Source: JAFKKF01 sp035651055 (GTDB lineage: Bacteria > Pseudomonadota > Alphaproteobacteria > Rhizobiales > Kaistiaceae). Taken from it: a DNA stretch of 25,373 bases. The stretch spans positions 1 through 25,373 of the forward strand of contig DASRGK010000038.1 in assembly GCA_035651055.1 (NCBI GenBank). The letters are read 5' to 3'. The translations under genes and the position numbers were made by a program. This document shows positions 1 through 5,979 of this stretch, piece after piece; position 1 is the stretch's first letter; each line of letters starts with the position of its first letter. A model generated the notes under the pieces. It had not been told where the DNA came from and did not search any database. It saw only the letters and a list, made by a program, of their open reading frames with translations.

Positions 1-189
1 AGAGCGAAAGCGGGAGGCCGGAAGAAGCCACTGGCGGGCGCTCGGTGAGCGCCCACACACTTACCTGCTGGTGCTCGTCGAGCGCCCGCCACCCCTTCGC
101 CTTCGGGCGAAGGAGACGAGAGGAGGAGGGGAGACGCGGGAACCATCACCCGGCGCATAACCGCCGCGCGGGATCACGGAGGCGTGCCT
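1..189. repeat. Left arm of a long inverted repeat (structured intergenic repeat)
   Basis: Bases 1-127 are the exact reverse complement of 2640-2766. Similarity continues with small gaps to about 189 (pairing with about 2590). The arm contains three self-complementary segments: an 8-bp stem with a GGT loop near 36-54, a longer-range pairing of the sequence around 34-43 with that around 79-88, and an 8-bp stem closed by a TTCG tetraloop near 94-113. The window starts inside or at the edge of the arm, so the true outer end is unknown. It looks like a dispersed rhizobial-type palindromic repeat rather than an IS end, since no transposase lies between the arms. Confidence 0.85.
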
Positions 190-260
190 CTTTGCCCCGC
201 GCTTGCCTTTTCTGTCGCCGGGATAACCGGTCCCGCTGTCGTCCCGTCACGAGCCCGCCC

Positions 261-266
261 TATAAT
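261..266 (+). promoter_or_regulatory. Candidate -10 box of the VOC gene promoter
   Basis: A perfect TATAAT lies 38 bases before the ATG at 304 and would give a 5' leader of about 30 bases. I see no convincing -35 hexamer at the usual distance, so the call rests on the -10 and its position. Confidence 0.4.
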
Positions 267-303
267 CCCGGGCAGGACCCGCAACCCAATTCGGAGGAAC
301 CGC

Positions 304-720
304 ATGGCATCGCGTCTCAACCCCTATCTCTCGTTCAAGGACAATGCCCGCCAGGCGATGGAGTTCTACAAGTCCGTCTTCGGCGGCGAGCTGACCATGA
401 TGACCTTCGGCGAGGGCGGGATGTCACAGGAACCCGGGCAGAAGGACCTCATCATGCACAGCCAGCTAGTCGCGCCGAACGGCTACTGGCTGATGGGCTC
501 GGACACGCCGCCCTCGATGCCGATGCAGGCCGGGCGGAGCATCACCGTTTCGCTCTCCGGCGACGATGAGAAGGAACTCCGCGGCTACTGGGACAAGCTC
601 GCCGCCGGCGCGCAGATCCAGATGCCCTTGGAGAAGGCGCCGTGGGGCGACACGTTCGGCATGCTCACCGACCGGTTCGGCACGCCGTGGATGGTCAACA
701 TCGCGGGCAAGCGTTCCTGA
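304..720 (+). CDS. VOC family protein, PhnB/3-demethylubiquinone-methyltransferase-like glyoxalase fold
   Basis: A 138-residue single-module vicinal-oxygen-chelate protein. It starts MASRLNPYLSFKDNARQAME and carries the family pattern of PhnB-like proteins: FYKSVFGGEL at about 20-30, a central HSQLV strand, and the terminal DRFGTPWMVNIAG motif. Such proteins form dimers of beta-alpha-beta units; most are uncharacterised, so no substrate can be named. The frame is open further upstream, but the ATG at 304 has a strong Shine-Dalgarno (GGAGGAA, 293-299) and begins exactly at the conserved domain. It is the first of four genes inside the inverted repeat and is convergent with the following acetyltransferase, 11 bases away. 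Confidence 0.9.
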   Translation: MASRLNPYLSFKDNARQAMEFYKSVFGGELTMMTFGEGGMSQEPGQKDLIMHSQLVAPNGYWLMGSDTPPSMPMQAGRSITVSLSGDDEKELRGYWDKLAAGAQIQMPLEKAPWGDTFGMLTDRFGTPWMVNIAGKRS

Positions 721-731
721 GGCCCGCGGCC

Positions 732-1199
732 CTAGAGGTCGAGCGCCAGGTAGCGCACGCCCGGGATCGGGTTGTCGTAGTAGGCCGGGATGTCGCGGAA
801 GCCCAGCGAGGCATAGAGGCGGAGCGCCACGGTGAGCTTCGGCAGCGTGTCGCGGAGCATGCGCCGGTAGCCCGCCGCGCAGGCTGCCGCGATCACGGCT
901 TCGGCGAGGCCGCGGCCGAGCGCCTGGCCGCGCCCCTCCGGCCGCACGTACATCCGCTTCATCTCGCAGTCGCCCGATTCGCCGAAGGCGCGGAGCGCGA
1001 CGCAACCGAGCGCCGTCGCCCCGTCGGCGGCGAGGAAAAGCGCGCCGGCGGGCGGGGCATATTTGCCGGGCAGGCCCGCCAGCTCGGTGTCGAAATCCTG
1101 GAAGCAGAGGTCGACGCCGAGGAAGGCGGCGTATTCGCGGAAGAGCCTTCGGATTTCGTCGAGGTCGTCCGGGATGCGGGCGGCGGCGATCGTGTTCAT
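732..1199 (-). CDS. GNAT family N-acetyltransferase
   Basis: A 155-residue protein with the GCN5-related acetyltransferase fold. The acetyl-CoA pyrophosphate loop is seen as RPEGRGQALG at residues 86-95, right after the beta-4 strand EMKRMYV, and the C-terminal part YASLGFRDIPAYYDNP (about 128-143) is typical of the family. The substrate, a small molecule or a protein N-terminus or lysine, cannot be read from sequence. The ATG at 1199 has only a weak ribosome-binding site. It is divergent from the cyclase gene (125 bases between starts) and convergent with the VOC gene. Confidence 0.88.
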   Translation of the reverse strand: MNTIAAARIPDDLDEIRRLFREYAAFLGVDLCFQDFDTELAGLPGKYAPPAGALFLAADGATALGCVALRAFGESGDCEMKRMYVRPEGRGQALGRGLAEAVIAAACAAGYRRMLRDTLPKLTVALRLYASLGFRDIPAYYDNPIPGVRYLALDL

Positions 1200-1324
1200 G
1201 GGCGCGATTCTACCATCGCCGGGACCGGCTCGGACACGGCCACTAGGCTTCCGTGTCTCCAGTGGACGGCGCGCCGCGCCGGGGAGATACTGCCTCCGCC
1301 CGGGAGCGCCCAGGGTTTGAGTGC

Positions 1325-2137
1325 ATGGCGGAGCCCCTCGACGATCTCTTCGCGCGCGAGCACGGCCACTCCGAATCGGAGATCTGGCGCGACATTCTGC
1401 TCGGCACCAAGCCGGAGCTGAAGAAGCTCCGCCGCATGTGGCACTACGTGCCGTCGGAGCCGCGCTGCAAGGTCTGCGCGGCGCCCTTCCGGGGGATCGG
1501 CAGCGCCATCACCCGGATCACCGGCCACCGGCGCTCCAACGCCAACCCGCTCATGTGCAACCCCTGCTTCAGCCAGCTCCGCGACCATCCCGGCGGCGCG
1601 GAGATCGAGATCAGCGTTCTGTTTGCCGATATCCGCGGCTCGACCGGGCTCGCCGAGAGGGTGGGCGCGGCGCGCTTCCGCCACCTCCTCCAGCACTTCT
1701 ACGCCGTCGCCGACCGCGCCATTGACCGGCATGGCGGCGTGGTCGACAAGTTCATGGGCGACGGCATCATGGCGCTCTTCGTGCCCTTCATCTCGGGCGA
1801 GCATCACGCCAGACAGGCGGTGGAGGCCGGCCAGTCGCTGGTCACCAAAGAGGCGCACGACCCGCATCTCAGGGAGGCGGGCGTGAAATTCGGCGTCGGC
1901 GTCCATACCGGCATCGCCTATGTCGGGACGCTCGGCTCGGGCGACAAGTTCGACTTCTCCGCCCTCGGCGACACGGTCAACGCCGCCGCCCGCCTCGGCT
2001 CGCAGGCCGGGCCGAGCGAACTCCTCGTCAGCTGGGCCGCCTGGCAGGCCGCCGGGCTCCCGGCGGACAATCTCGACCGCCGCGTGCTGGCGCTTGCCGG
2101 GCGGAGCGAACCGATGGACGTTGTCCACTGGCACTGA
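1325..2137 (+). CDS. Class III adenylate/guanylate cyclase with N-terminal four-cysteine motif
   Basis: A 270-residue protein predicted to make cyclic nucleotide. The C-terminal catalytic domain (about 93-235) has the metal-binding aspartates in LFADIRGST (D102) and FMGDG (D146). The transition-state Asn and Arg lie in LGDTVNAAARL (N219, R223). It is therefore probably active as a homodimer. Upstream, CKVC (48-51) and CNPC (78-81) form a likely zinc-binding Cys4 site, which could be a redox or metal sensor or purely structural. No membrane segment is seen, so it should be cytosolic. The frame is open upstream, but the ATG at 1325 is the first plausible start. The next gene begins 23 bases after the stop and may be co-transcribed. 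Confidence 0.9.
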   Translation: MAEPLDDLFAREHGHSESEIWRDILLGTKPELKKLRRMWHYVPSEPRCKVCAAPFRGIGSAITRITGHRRSNANPLMCNPCFSQLRDHPGGAEIEISVLFADIRGSTGLAERVGAARFRHLLQHFYAVADRAIDRHGGVVDKFMGDGIMALFVPFISGEHHARQAVEAGQSLVTKEAHDPHLREAGVKFGVGVHTGIAYVGTLGSGDKFDFSALGDTVNAAARLGSQAGPSELLVSWAAWQAAGLPADNLDRRVLALAGRSEPMDVVHWH

Positions 2138-2160
2138 CCAGGGGCGGACCGCCCGACGAT

Positions 2161-2589
2161 ATGGCCGAGAAGCCGAAGCGAGGACCGGAGGACCGCGGAG
2201 CGGACGGGACGCCCGCGGGGCGGCTCCCGCGCGTCCCCGCCTATATCCCGCTCGGGCCGCTCGCCACGCGCGGCGTCTTCTTCCACCGCCTCGGCGCCAA
2301 CGTTCTCCTCGCGCTCGCCATCGTCGGCGTGTCGCTGGCGATCGGCGTCCTCGGCTACGCCTTTCTCGGCGGGCTGCCCTGGGTCGACGCCTTCCTCAAC
2401 GCCGCCATGATCCTCTCCGGCATGGGCCCGGTCGATCCGCTCGGCAACGATGCCGCCAAGATCTTCGCCGGCCTTTACGCGATCTACTCGGGCCTGACGC
2501 TGGTCGCGACCGCGGGCCTGATCATCGCGCCGATCATCCACCGCTTCCTCCACCGCTTCCACATCGAGGACGAGAGCGACGAGGCGTAG
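2161..2589 (+). CDS. Two-helix membrane protein resembling an ion-channel module with a degenerate filter
   Basis: A 142-residue protein with two strongly hydrophobic helices (about 47-70 and 98-124). Between them is a short re-entrant-like segment, WVDAFLNAAMILSGMGPVD (about 74-92). The helix-pore-helix layout recalls two-TM potassium channels (Ion_trans_2), but the usual T-V-G-Y-G-D filter is replaced by LSGMGPVD. The N-terminus is charged and proline-rich, and the C-terminus is His- and acid-rich. It lies 23 bases behind the cyclase gene, so a cyclic-nucleotide link is possible, though no nucleotide-binding domain is present. Function unknown. The Shine-Dalgarno is weak. Confidence 0.8.
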   Translation: MAEKPKRGPEDRGADGTPAGRLPRVPAYIPLGPLATRGVFFHRLGANVLLALAIVGVSLAIGVLGYAFLGGLPWVDAFLNAAMILSGMGPVDPLGNDAAKIFAGLYAIYSGLTLVATAGLIIAPIIHRFLHRFHIEDESDEA

Positions 2590-2766
2590 GCGCGCCTCCG
2601 CGATCCCGCGCGCGGAATGCGCCGGGGGATGACCCGCGTTCCTCCTCTCGTCTCCTTCGCCCGAAGGCGAAGGGGTGGCGGGCGCTCGACGAGCACCAGC
2701 AGGTAAGTGTGTGGGCGCTCACCGAGCGCCCGCCAGTGGCTTCTTCCGGCCTCCCGCTTTCGCTCT
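2590..2766. repeat. Right arm of the long inverted repeat
   Basis: It starts directly after the stop codon of the membrane-protein gene. Bases 2640-2766 are the exact reverse complement of 1-127, and 2590-2639 are diverged relative to 127-189 by a few indels and substitutions. The arm carries the same TTCG-capped hairpin and GGT-loop hairpin as the left arm and may also serve as a transcription terminator for the upstream pair of genes. Perfect identity over about 127 bp indicates recent duplication or continuing gene conversion. Confidence 0.85.
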
Positions 2767-2769
2767 CCG

Positions 2770-3062
2770 GGCGATGCAGCGTGCATCGCCTTTACGGTGG
2801 GCAGAACCCACAGCCGGTCGTAGTGCCGGCGGGCTACTTGCGGGCGCCGGCCGGGGCACGGGACTGCGATGTCCCGCCGGCCAGGTCACCCCGGCCGGCG
2901 CCTCGAAACGAGGCAGCCGCGGCGCCACGTCACCCGATTCTGTTCCGGAGCCTGCATCGGCTGCCCGAAGCAGACCCCGGATCGTCACCGGGTCCCGGCC
3001 CGATCGTCTGGGCCGGGCTCGCTCCGCAAACTGGTCGCCACCGGTTGGCGCCCCTTCGTCGA
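2770..3062. other. Gene-free, hairpin-dense region (possible structured RNA or repeat)
   Basis: No credible gene lies between 2590 and 3244. The region holds consecutive perfect stem-loops. A 9-bp stem (2770-2778/2782-2790, loop GCG) comes first, then a 5-bp stem in GTGGGCAGAACCCAC just after it. Next is a 14-bp stem (2843-2856/2889-2902) whose loop contains a 6-bp hairpin (2859-2864/2871-2876), followed by an 8-bp stem (2994-3001/3010-3017). This much nested pairing in a short space is more than base composition alone would lead me to expect, although high GC does favour it. It abuts the right repeat arm and may be part of the same element. I recognise no known RNA family. Confidence 0.5.
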
Positions 3063-3138
3063 GCGAGGACGCGAGCATTGTCACCGAGGTTCGGCGAGCG
3101 GGGATAAGTATTTTGTTGCGCCCGGGTTCGCGACGCGC

Positions 3139-3248
3139 GGTAGGGTGGGCAAAGCGCCGAAGGCGCGTGCCCACCGTTTCGATGCCGCTGGCCGTGGACG
3201 CCGAAGGAAGACGGCGGGCACGGCGCTTCGCGCCTTTGCCCACCCTAC
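3139..3248. repeat. REP-type palindrome pair (BIME-like), downstream flank of the RAYT
   Basis: Two inverted copies of a REP unit. The first begins GTAGGGTGGGCAAAGCG (3140-3156), with a nested GCGCC-GAA-GGCGC hairpin and closing arm TGCCCACC. The second is its mirror, ending TTTGCCCACCCTAC (3235-3248). The conserved GTAG tetranucleotide 5' of the hairpin is the feature that RAYT transposases recognise in characterised REP systems. A second pair lies at 3823-3918. Confidence 0.85.
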
Positions 3249-3322
3249 AAATCGTCGCCGAACGACGCCGGAACGGCGACGTCGAGATTTGCCCAATCGG
3301 GCCGAAGGAGGCCGTCGGCTAC

Positions 3323-3784
3323 CTAGCGGTGGAAGGTGCTGTGCGGCCAGTCGCGAGCGCGTGTCACCAGCCCATGCCGAACCGGATTGAAGTGCACGTA
3401 GTCGATGTGCGCGGCTAGGTCGCGTTCATCGCGGATCGTGTGTTCCCAAAACCGGCGCTGCCAGATTCCCTTCTCGCGCTTCTCCGCCTTGCTGGCGGAA
3501 CGCGCTGCCGCTCCGAGCCCGCGCGAGAAGCCGCCTTTGATCAGGTTCCAGCGCAGCGAAAAGTCCGCGTCGTCCTCAGGGAGTTTCCATACTGTGTGGA
3601 GATGATCGGGGAGGATGCAGATCGCGATCGTTTCGAACGGGCGGTCGCGCTCGACCGACGCATAGACGCGCCGGAAGCGGTCGACTTCCCGGACGAGGAG
3701 GTCGCTCGTGCGGTCGGCCAGAACCACGGTGAAGAAGAAGGTGCCGCCCTTGATGGAGAACCGGCGGTAGTCGGCATGACGCAT
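3323..3784 (-). CDS. REP-associated tyrosine transposase (RAYT), C-terminally truncated by an amber codon
   Basis: A 153-residue IS200/Y1-like transposase. The HUH motif is HLH at 61-63 in LPDHLHTVW, and the candidate catalytic tyrosine is Y129 in HIDYVHFNPVRHG. The segment WQRRFWEHTIRD (109-119 region) is characteristic of RAYTs. In characterised systems such enzymes nick REP hairpins in single-stranded DNA next to GTAG. I start it at MRHADYRRF (ATG at 3784), where family similarity begins; the frame is open to 3817. The frame stops at TAG right after WPHSTFHR, where relatives continue with Tyr. Reading past the stop gives 25 more family-like residues, VADGLLRPDWANLD onward, to a TAG at 3245-3247 inside the REP. 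It is therefore probably a recent nonsense mutant, though both catalytic motifs remain. Confidence 0.85.
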   Translation of the reverse strand: MRHADYRRFSIKGGTFFFTVVLADRTSDLLVREVDRFRRVYASVERDRPFETIAICILPDHLHTVWKLPEDDADFSLRWNLIKGGFSRGLGAAARSASKAEKREKGIWQRRFWEHTIRDERDLAAHIDYVHFNPVRHGLVTRARDWPHSTFHR

Positions 3785-3822
3785 CGTAGCCCGGGTTGAC
3801 GCGGGGCAGTACGCCAATGCGC

Positions 3823-3920
3823 GGTAGGGTGGGCAAAGCGAAGCGTGCCCACCGTTGACCCGTCCCCAACGCTGGCGGGGACGGTGGGCACGGCGCTCCG
3901 CGCCTTAGCCCACCCTACAA
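3823..3920. repeat. REP-type palindrome pair, upstream flank of the RAYT
   Basis: Opens with GTAGGGTGGGCAAAGCG (3824-3840) followed by AAGCGTGCCCACC, and closes with the inverted copy ending GCCCACCCTAC at 3918. Between them is a further nested stem (GTCCCC...GGGGAC, about 3861-3883). The outer motif is shared with 3139-3248. The pair separates the RAYT start from the 3' end of the AIPR gene by about 30 bases. Confidence 0.85.
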
Positions 3921-3951
3921 ACTGTTCTACAAAGAAATTCGATCAGGGCTC

Positions 3952-5886
3952 CTAGAAGCGAACGTCTACCGCCTGCATCCCCCGCGAGTTCTTCACTATG
4001 GCGACCTGAATAGGTTGACCCATGGCCACCTTCAGGCGGCCGGCAGACGCCAGCACAGACTGGTGAAGAAACACATCGGTTCCGTCATCCACGGTCACAA
4101 AACCATAGCCTCTAACCTCACTGAACCACTTAACACGACCGGCCAGGAACTCCACCTTGGCGGAGGCGCCGTTCCCTTTGGCAGACGCCTCATCCAAGAG
4201 CGCGCTGGTAAACGCTCGCGTTCGACCGGGTGGCTCGCGCCAAGGCTCGAGACCATGCCGGACCTTCTGAACCAGTTCTGCCGCCTTGGTAAAGAGGCGT
4301 TCAGCTGATTCCGTATCTGCCATCTTCCTTAGAAGCTCATTACAATATTTCTCTATAGCTCTGCTGTTCAACGCCGGAACTTCTCCGTCGCCCTCGAGAA
4401 CTCGAAAGACCATAAGAATTTGATAACGCATCGATCTTAGGTGCTTTGCTAGCACACCCCTATTCAGCAGCCTGTCCACGGTGATTAGCGCTGCCGCGGA
4501 AACGTAATAGGGTGCCGCTGAGTGAGAATCGTTAAATAGTCGATTTCTATAGCTCGTCAATAACTCACCGTAATAGCGATGAGTGCTATGTGGCTCGTTC
4601 AAGAACATCGCAACGAAACAGTTTATCTGAACCGAAAGCGTTACGATCCGGTCCTTGCCCGACTCCAAGTGGTCATACTGTTTTGACCGACGTTCGTAGT
4701 AAAGTGGATTTGCTTCGCTGCGGCCAATTGCCAAATAGTATTCCTCAAGGCGCTTTTGAAAAGGCGCCAGCGACTCAAATGCTTCCAGTCGAACTTCAGT
4801 CTGGCGGTTGGTTCCTTGGATAATTTTATTAGTAACATCCGGATCGGCAGTTACTATAAGCTTAATTGGAAGATACACTTTCTCATTCAGATGCTCCTTG
4901 TTAAGATAAAGGATGTGACTAGTCTGGCAGCCATTTACTATCTGATAGTCTTTTAATTTGAATGTCGCGCCCACCTTATTGATGTCTCGGGCGACGATGG
5001 TGACGCCGTTGTTTAGAAGTGCAAAGCGATCTTTGGTTGGCGGACTCAGAAGGGTATCCCGAATTTCGGTATTCACCGGATTGTGCCCTTGAAAATCGCG
5101 CACGTTATCGTAAAAGAGCCGTCGATTTAACGATCCGTCCTCGGTGATGAGCAATTTCAAATACTCAGTGCAAGGAACGGCGCCAATGTATGCTTCTTGG
5201 ACGCCGGAGATTCCGGGCAATATAGTATGCTTCTCAAAAACCATCTCTCTCACAATCTTATTGTGGATTTCGCGGTACGCGTTGCGCAGTGCGTCGCTGT
5301 CGATGGGCGAGAATTCAATGTCTGAAAAAAGGTTTGTCGCCTGAAGGTCAGCTATCGTTTGGTTCAAGAGGCTCTTGAGAGCGGGGTCACTAGTCCATTT
5401 GCCTTGAGTGACATAATAAAGTCGGCAAATTGGACTTTTGTCCATATCAATACTTGCTTCGAATATTTGTTCCTTAAGTTTATGTAGTACCCGGATATCG
5501 TTGCTCGCATTTTGCGGAAGGTTTTGCTGAAAGAATTGGGGCACGCCTAGCGCGAAGGTGCTGATATCGCCGCCATCAAAGGAGTGTGACCGTTTGGACT
5601 GTATAAAGATGAATTGTACGTCGAGTCGTCGAAGTTGCTTCTTGAGGTGGTCTACTGCTGCAATGTCAAATACCAAATGATCATTAACCAGGATCGCCAG
5701 CCCGTCGAGGCCGAGGTCGCCGGAGCCGCCGACTGAAAGGTCTTCTGGGTCGAAGTGATCTGGGTGGTGCTTGGAGACGATACAGTAGTTAACGAAATGC
5801 TCGAACGCGGCACTGTCTTCTATCCCGACGAGGGAATAGGTTTCCAAGAAGTCCCGCATGTAAGCGGCGATGATTTGGTCTTGCAT
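3952..5886 (-). CDS. AIPR (abortive infection phage resistance) protein fused to a C-terminal cold-shock domain
   Basis: A 644-residue protein. The AIPR family core is recognised at about 255-410: NVRDFQGHNPVNTEI (261-275), FALLNNGVTIVA, YQIVNGCQTSHIL (314-326), IIQGTNRQTEV (355-365) and YYERRSKQYD. The N-terminal part has a possible PD-(D/E)XK-like nuclease signature, GDLGLDG (D57, D61) followed by a hydrophobic strand ending in QSK (96-98). That would predict DNA or RNA cleavage but is not proven. Residues 581-644 are a cold-shock/OB domain with GRVKWF, RNP1-like GYGFVTV and RNP2-like VFLHQS. AIPR proteins are linked to phage abortive infection; the cold-shock domain would bind single-stranded nucleic acid. 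The gene is alone, with no partner toxin, methylase or regulator. Much of it is AT-richer than its neighbours (25 G+C of 60 in 4321-4380 and in 4801-4860), suggesting acquisition by transfer. The start at 5886 lies in a hairpin and lacks a clear Shine-Dalgarno. Confidence 0.87.
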   Translation of the reverse strand: MQDQIIAAYMRDFLETYSLVGIEDSAAFEHFVNYCIVSKHHPDHFDPEDLSVGGSGDLGLDGLAILVNDHLVFDIAAVDHLKKQLRRLDVQFIFIQSKRSHSFDGGDISTFALGVPQFFQQNLPQNASNDIRVLHKLKEQIFEASIDMDKSPICRLYYVTQGKWTSDPALKSLLNQTIADLQATNLFSDIEFSPIDSDALRNAYREIHNKIVREMVFEKHTILPGISGVQEAYIGAVPCTEYLKLLITEDGSLNRRLFYDNVRDFQGHNPVNTEIRDTLLSPPTKDRFALLNNGVTIVARDINKVGATFKLKDYQIVNGCQTSHILYLNKEHLNEKVYLPIKLIVTADPDVTNKIIQGTNRQTEVRLEAFESLAPFQKRLEEYYLAIGRSEANPLYYERRSKQYDHLESGKDRIVTLSVQINCFVAMFLNEPHSTHRYYGELLTSYRNRLFNDSHSAAPYYVSAAALITVDRLLNRGVLAKHLRSMRYQILMVFRVLEGDGEVPALNSRAIEKYCNELLRKMADTESAERLFTKAAELVQKVRHGLEPWREPPGRTRAFTSALLDEASAKGNGASAKVEFLAGRVKWFSEVRGYGFVTVDDGTDVFLHQSVLASAGRLKVAMGQPIQVAIVKNSRGMQAVDVRF

Positions 5887-5919
5887 CTGCCCTAACCCAG
5901 AAATGTGTTAAGGCAGATG
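5884..5919 (-). promoter_or_regulatory. 13-bp inverted repeat containing the AIPR start codon
   Basis: Arms 5884-5896 and 5907-5919 pair over 13 bp around a 10-base loop, with one mismatch that would be a G-U pair in RNA. Read on the coding strand, the 5' arm begins CATCTGCC, and the 3' arm ends GGCAGATG, whose ATG is the start codon. In mRNA the stem would bury the start codon and the only purine-rich stretch before it. It could be a translational on/off switch, an operator, or a barrier against nrdJ read-through; there is no U-tract for a classical terminator. Confidence 0.6.
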
Positions 5920-5979
5920 ATATCACTGGCGGTTGTGCGGTTCGAGTGGTTGCGACTGCGGCTGAGCAGCTTATTTCGG

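Larger units (their letters stand above)
3139..3920. mobile_element. RAYT flanked by two REP pairs (REPtron-like unit)
   Basis: The Y1-type transposase frame is bracketed by the same REP family on both sides, in the arrangement typical of chromosomally domesticated REP-associated tyrosine transposases. No IS-type direct repeats are obvious. The unit sits immediately 3' of the AIPR gene and a few hundred bases from the long inverted repeat, making 2590-3920 a repeat hotspot. Confidence 0.8.

Noticed and set aside
45..569. Open frame beginning in the left repeat arm, with the same N-terminus as a frame in the right arm
   Set aside because: The shared residues simply reflect the inverted repeat; the frame overlaps the well-supported VOC gene.
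1..2900. GCCACTGG near 28-35 and CCCGCAAGTA on the minus strand of the hairpin region as parts of a cobalamin riboswitch
   Set aside because: The surrounding order, the GGGAAGG and AGCC-GGAGACC blocks and the downstream gene context do not fit; the inverted-repeat nature explains the sequence better.
2675..3418. Open frames of 170-247 codons across the hairpin region and REP sites
   Set aside because: They run through palindromes and repeats, have no ribosome site or domain, and are rich in Arg/Ser/Pro as expected from chance in GC-rich DNA.
3887..5979. Partner gene (toxin-antitoxin or restriction-modification) beside the AIPR gene
   Set aside because: No open frame with a ribosome site or recognisable domain lies in the gaps on either side; the gene stands alone.
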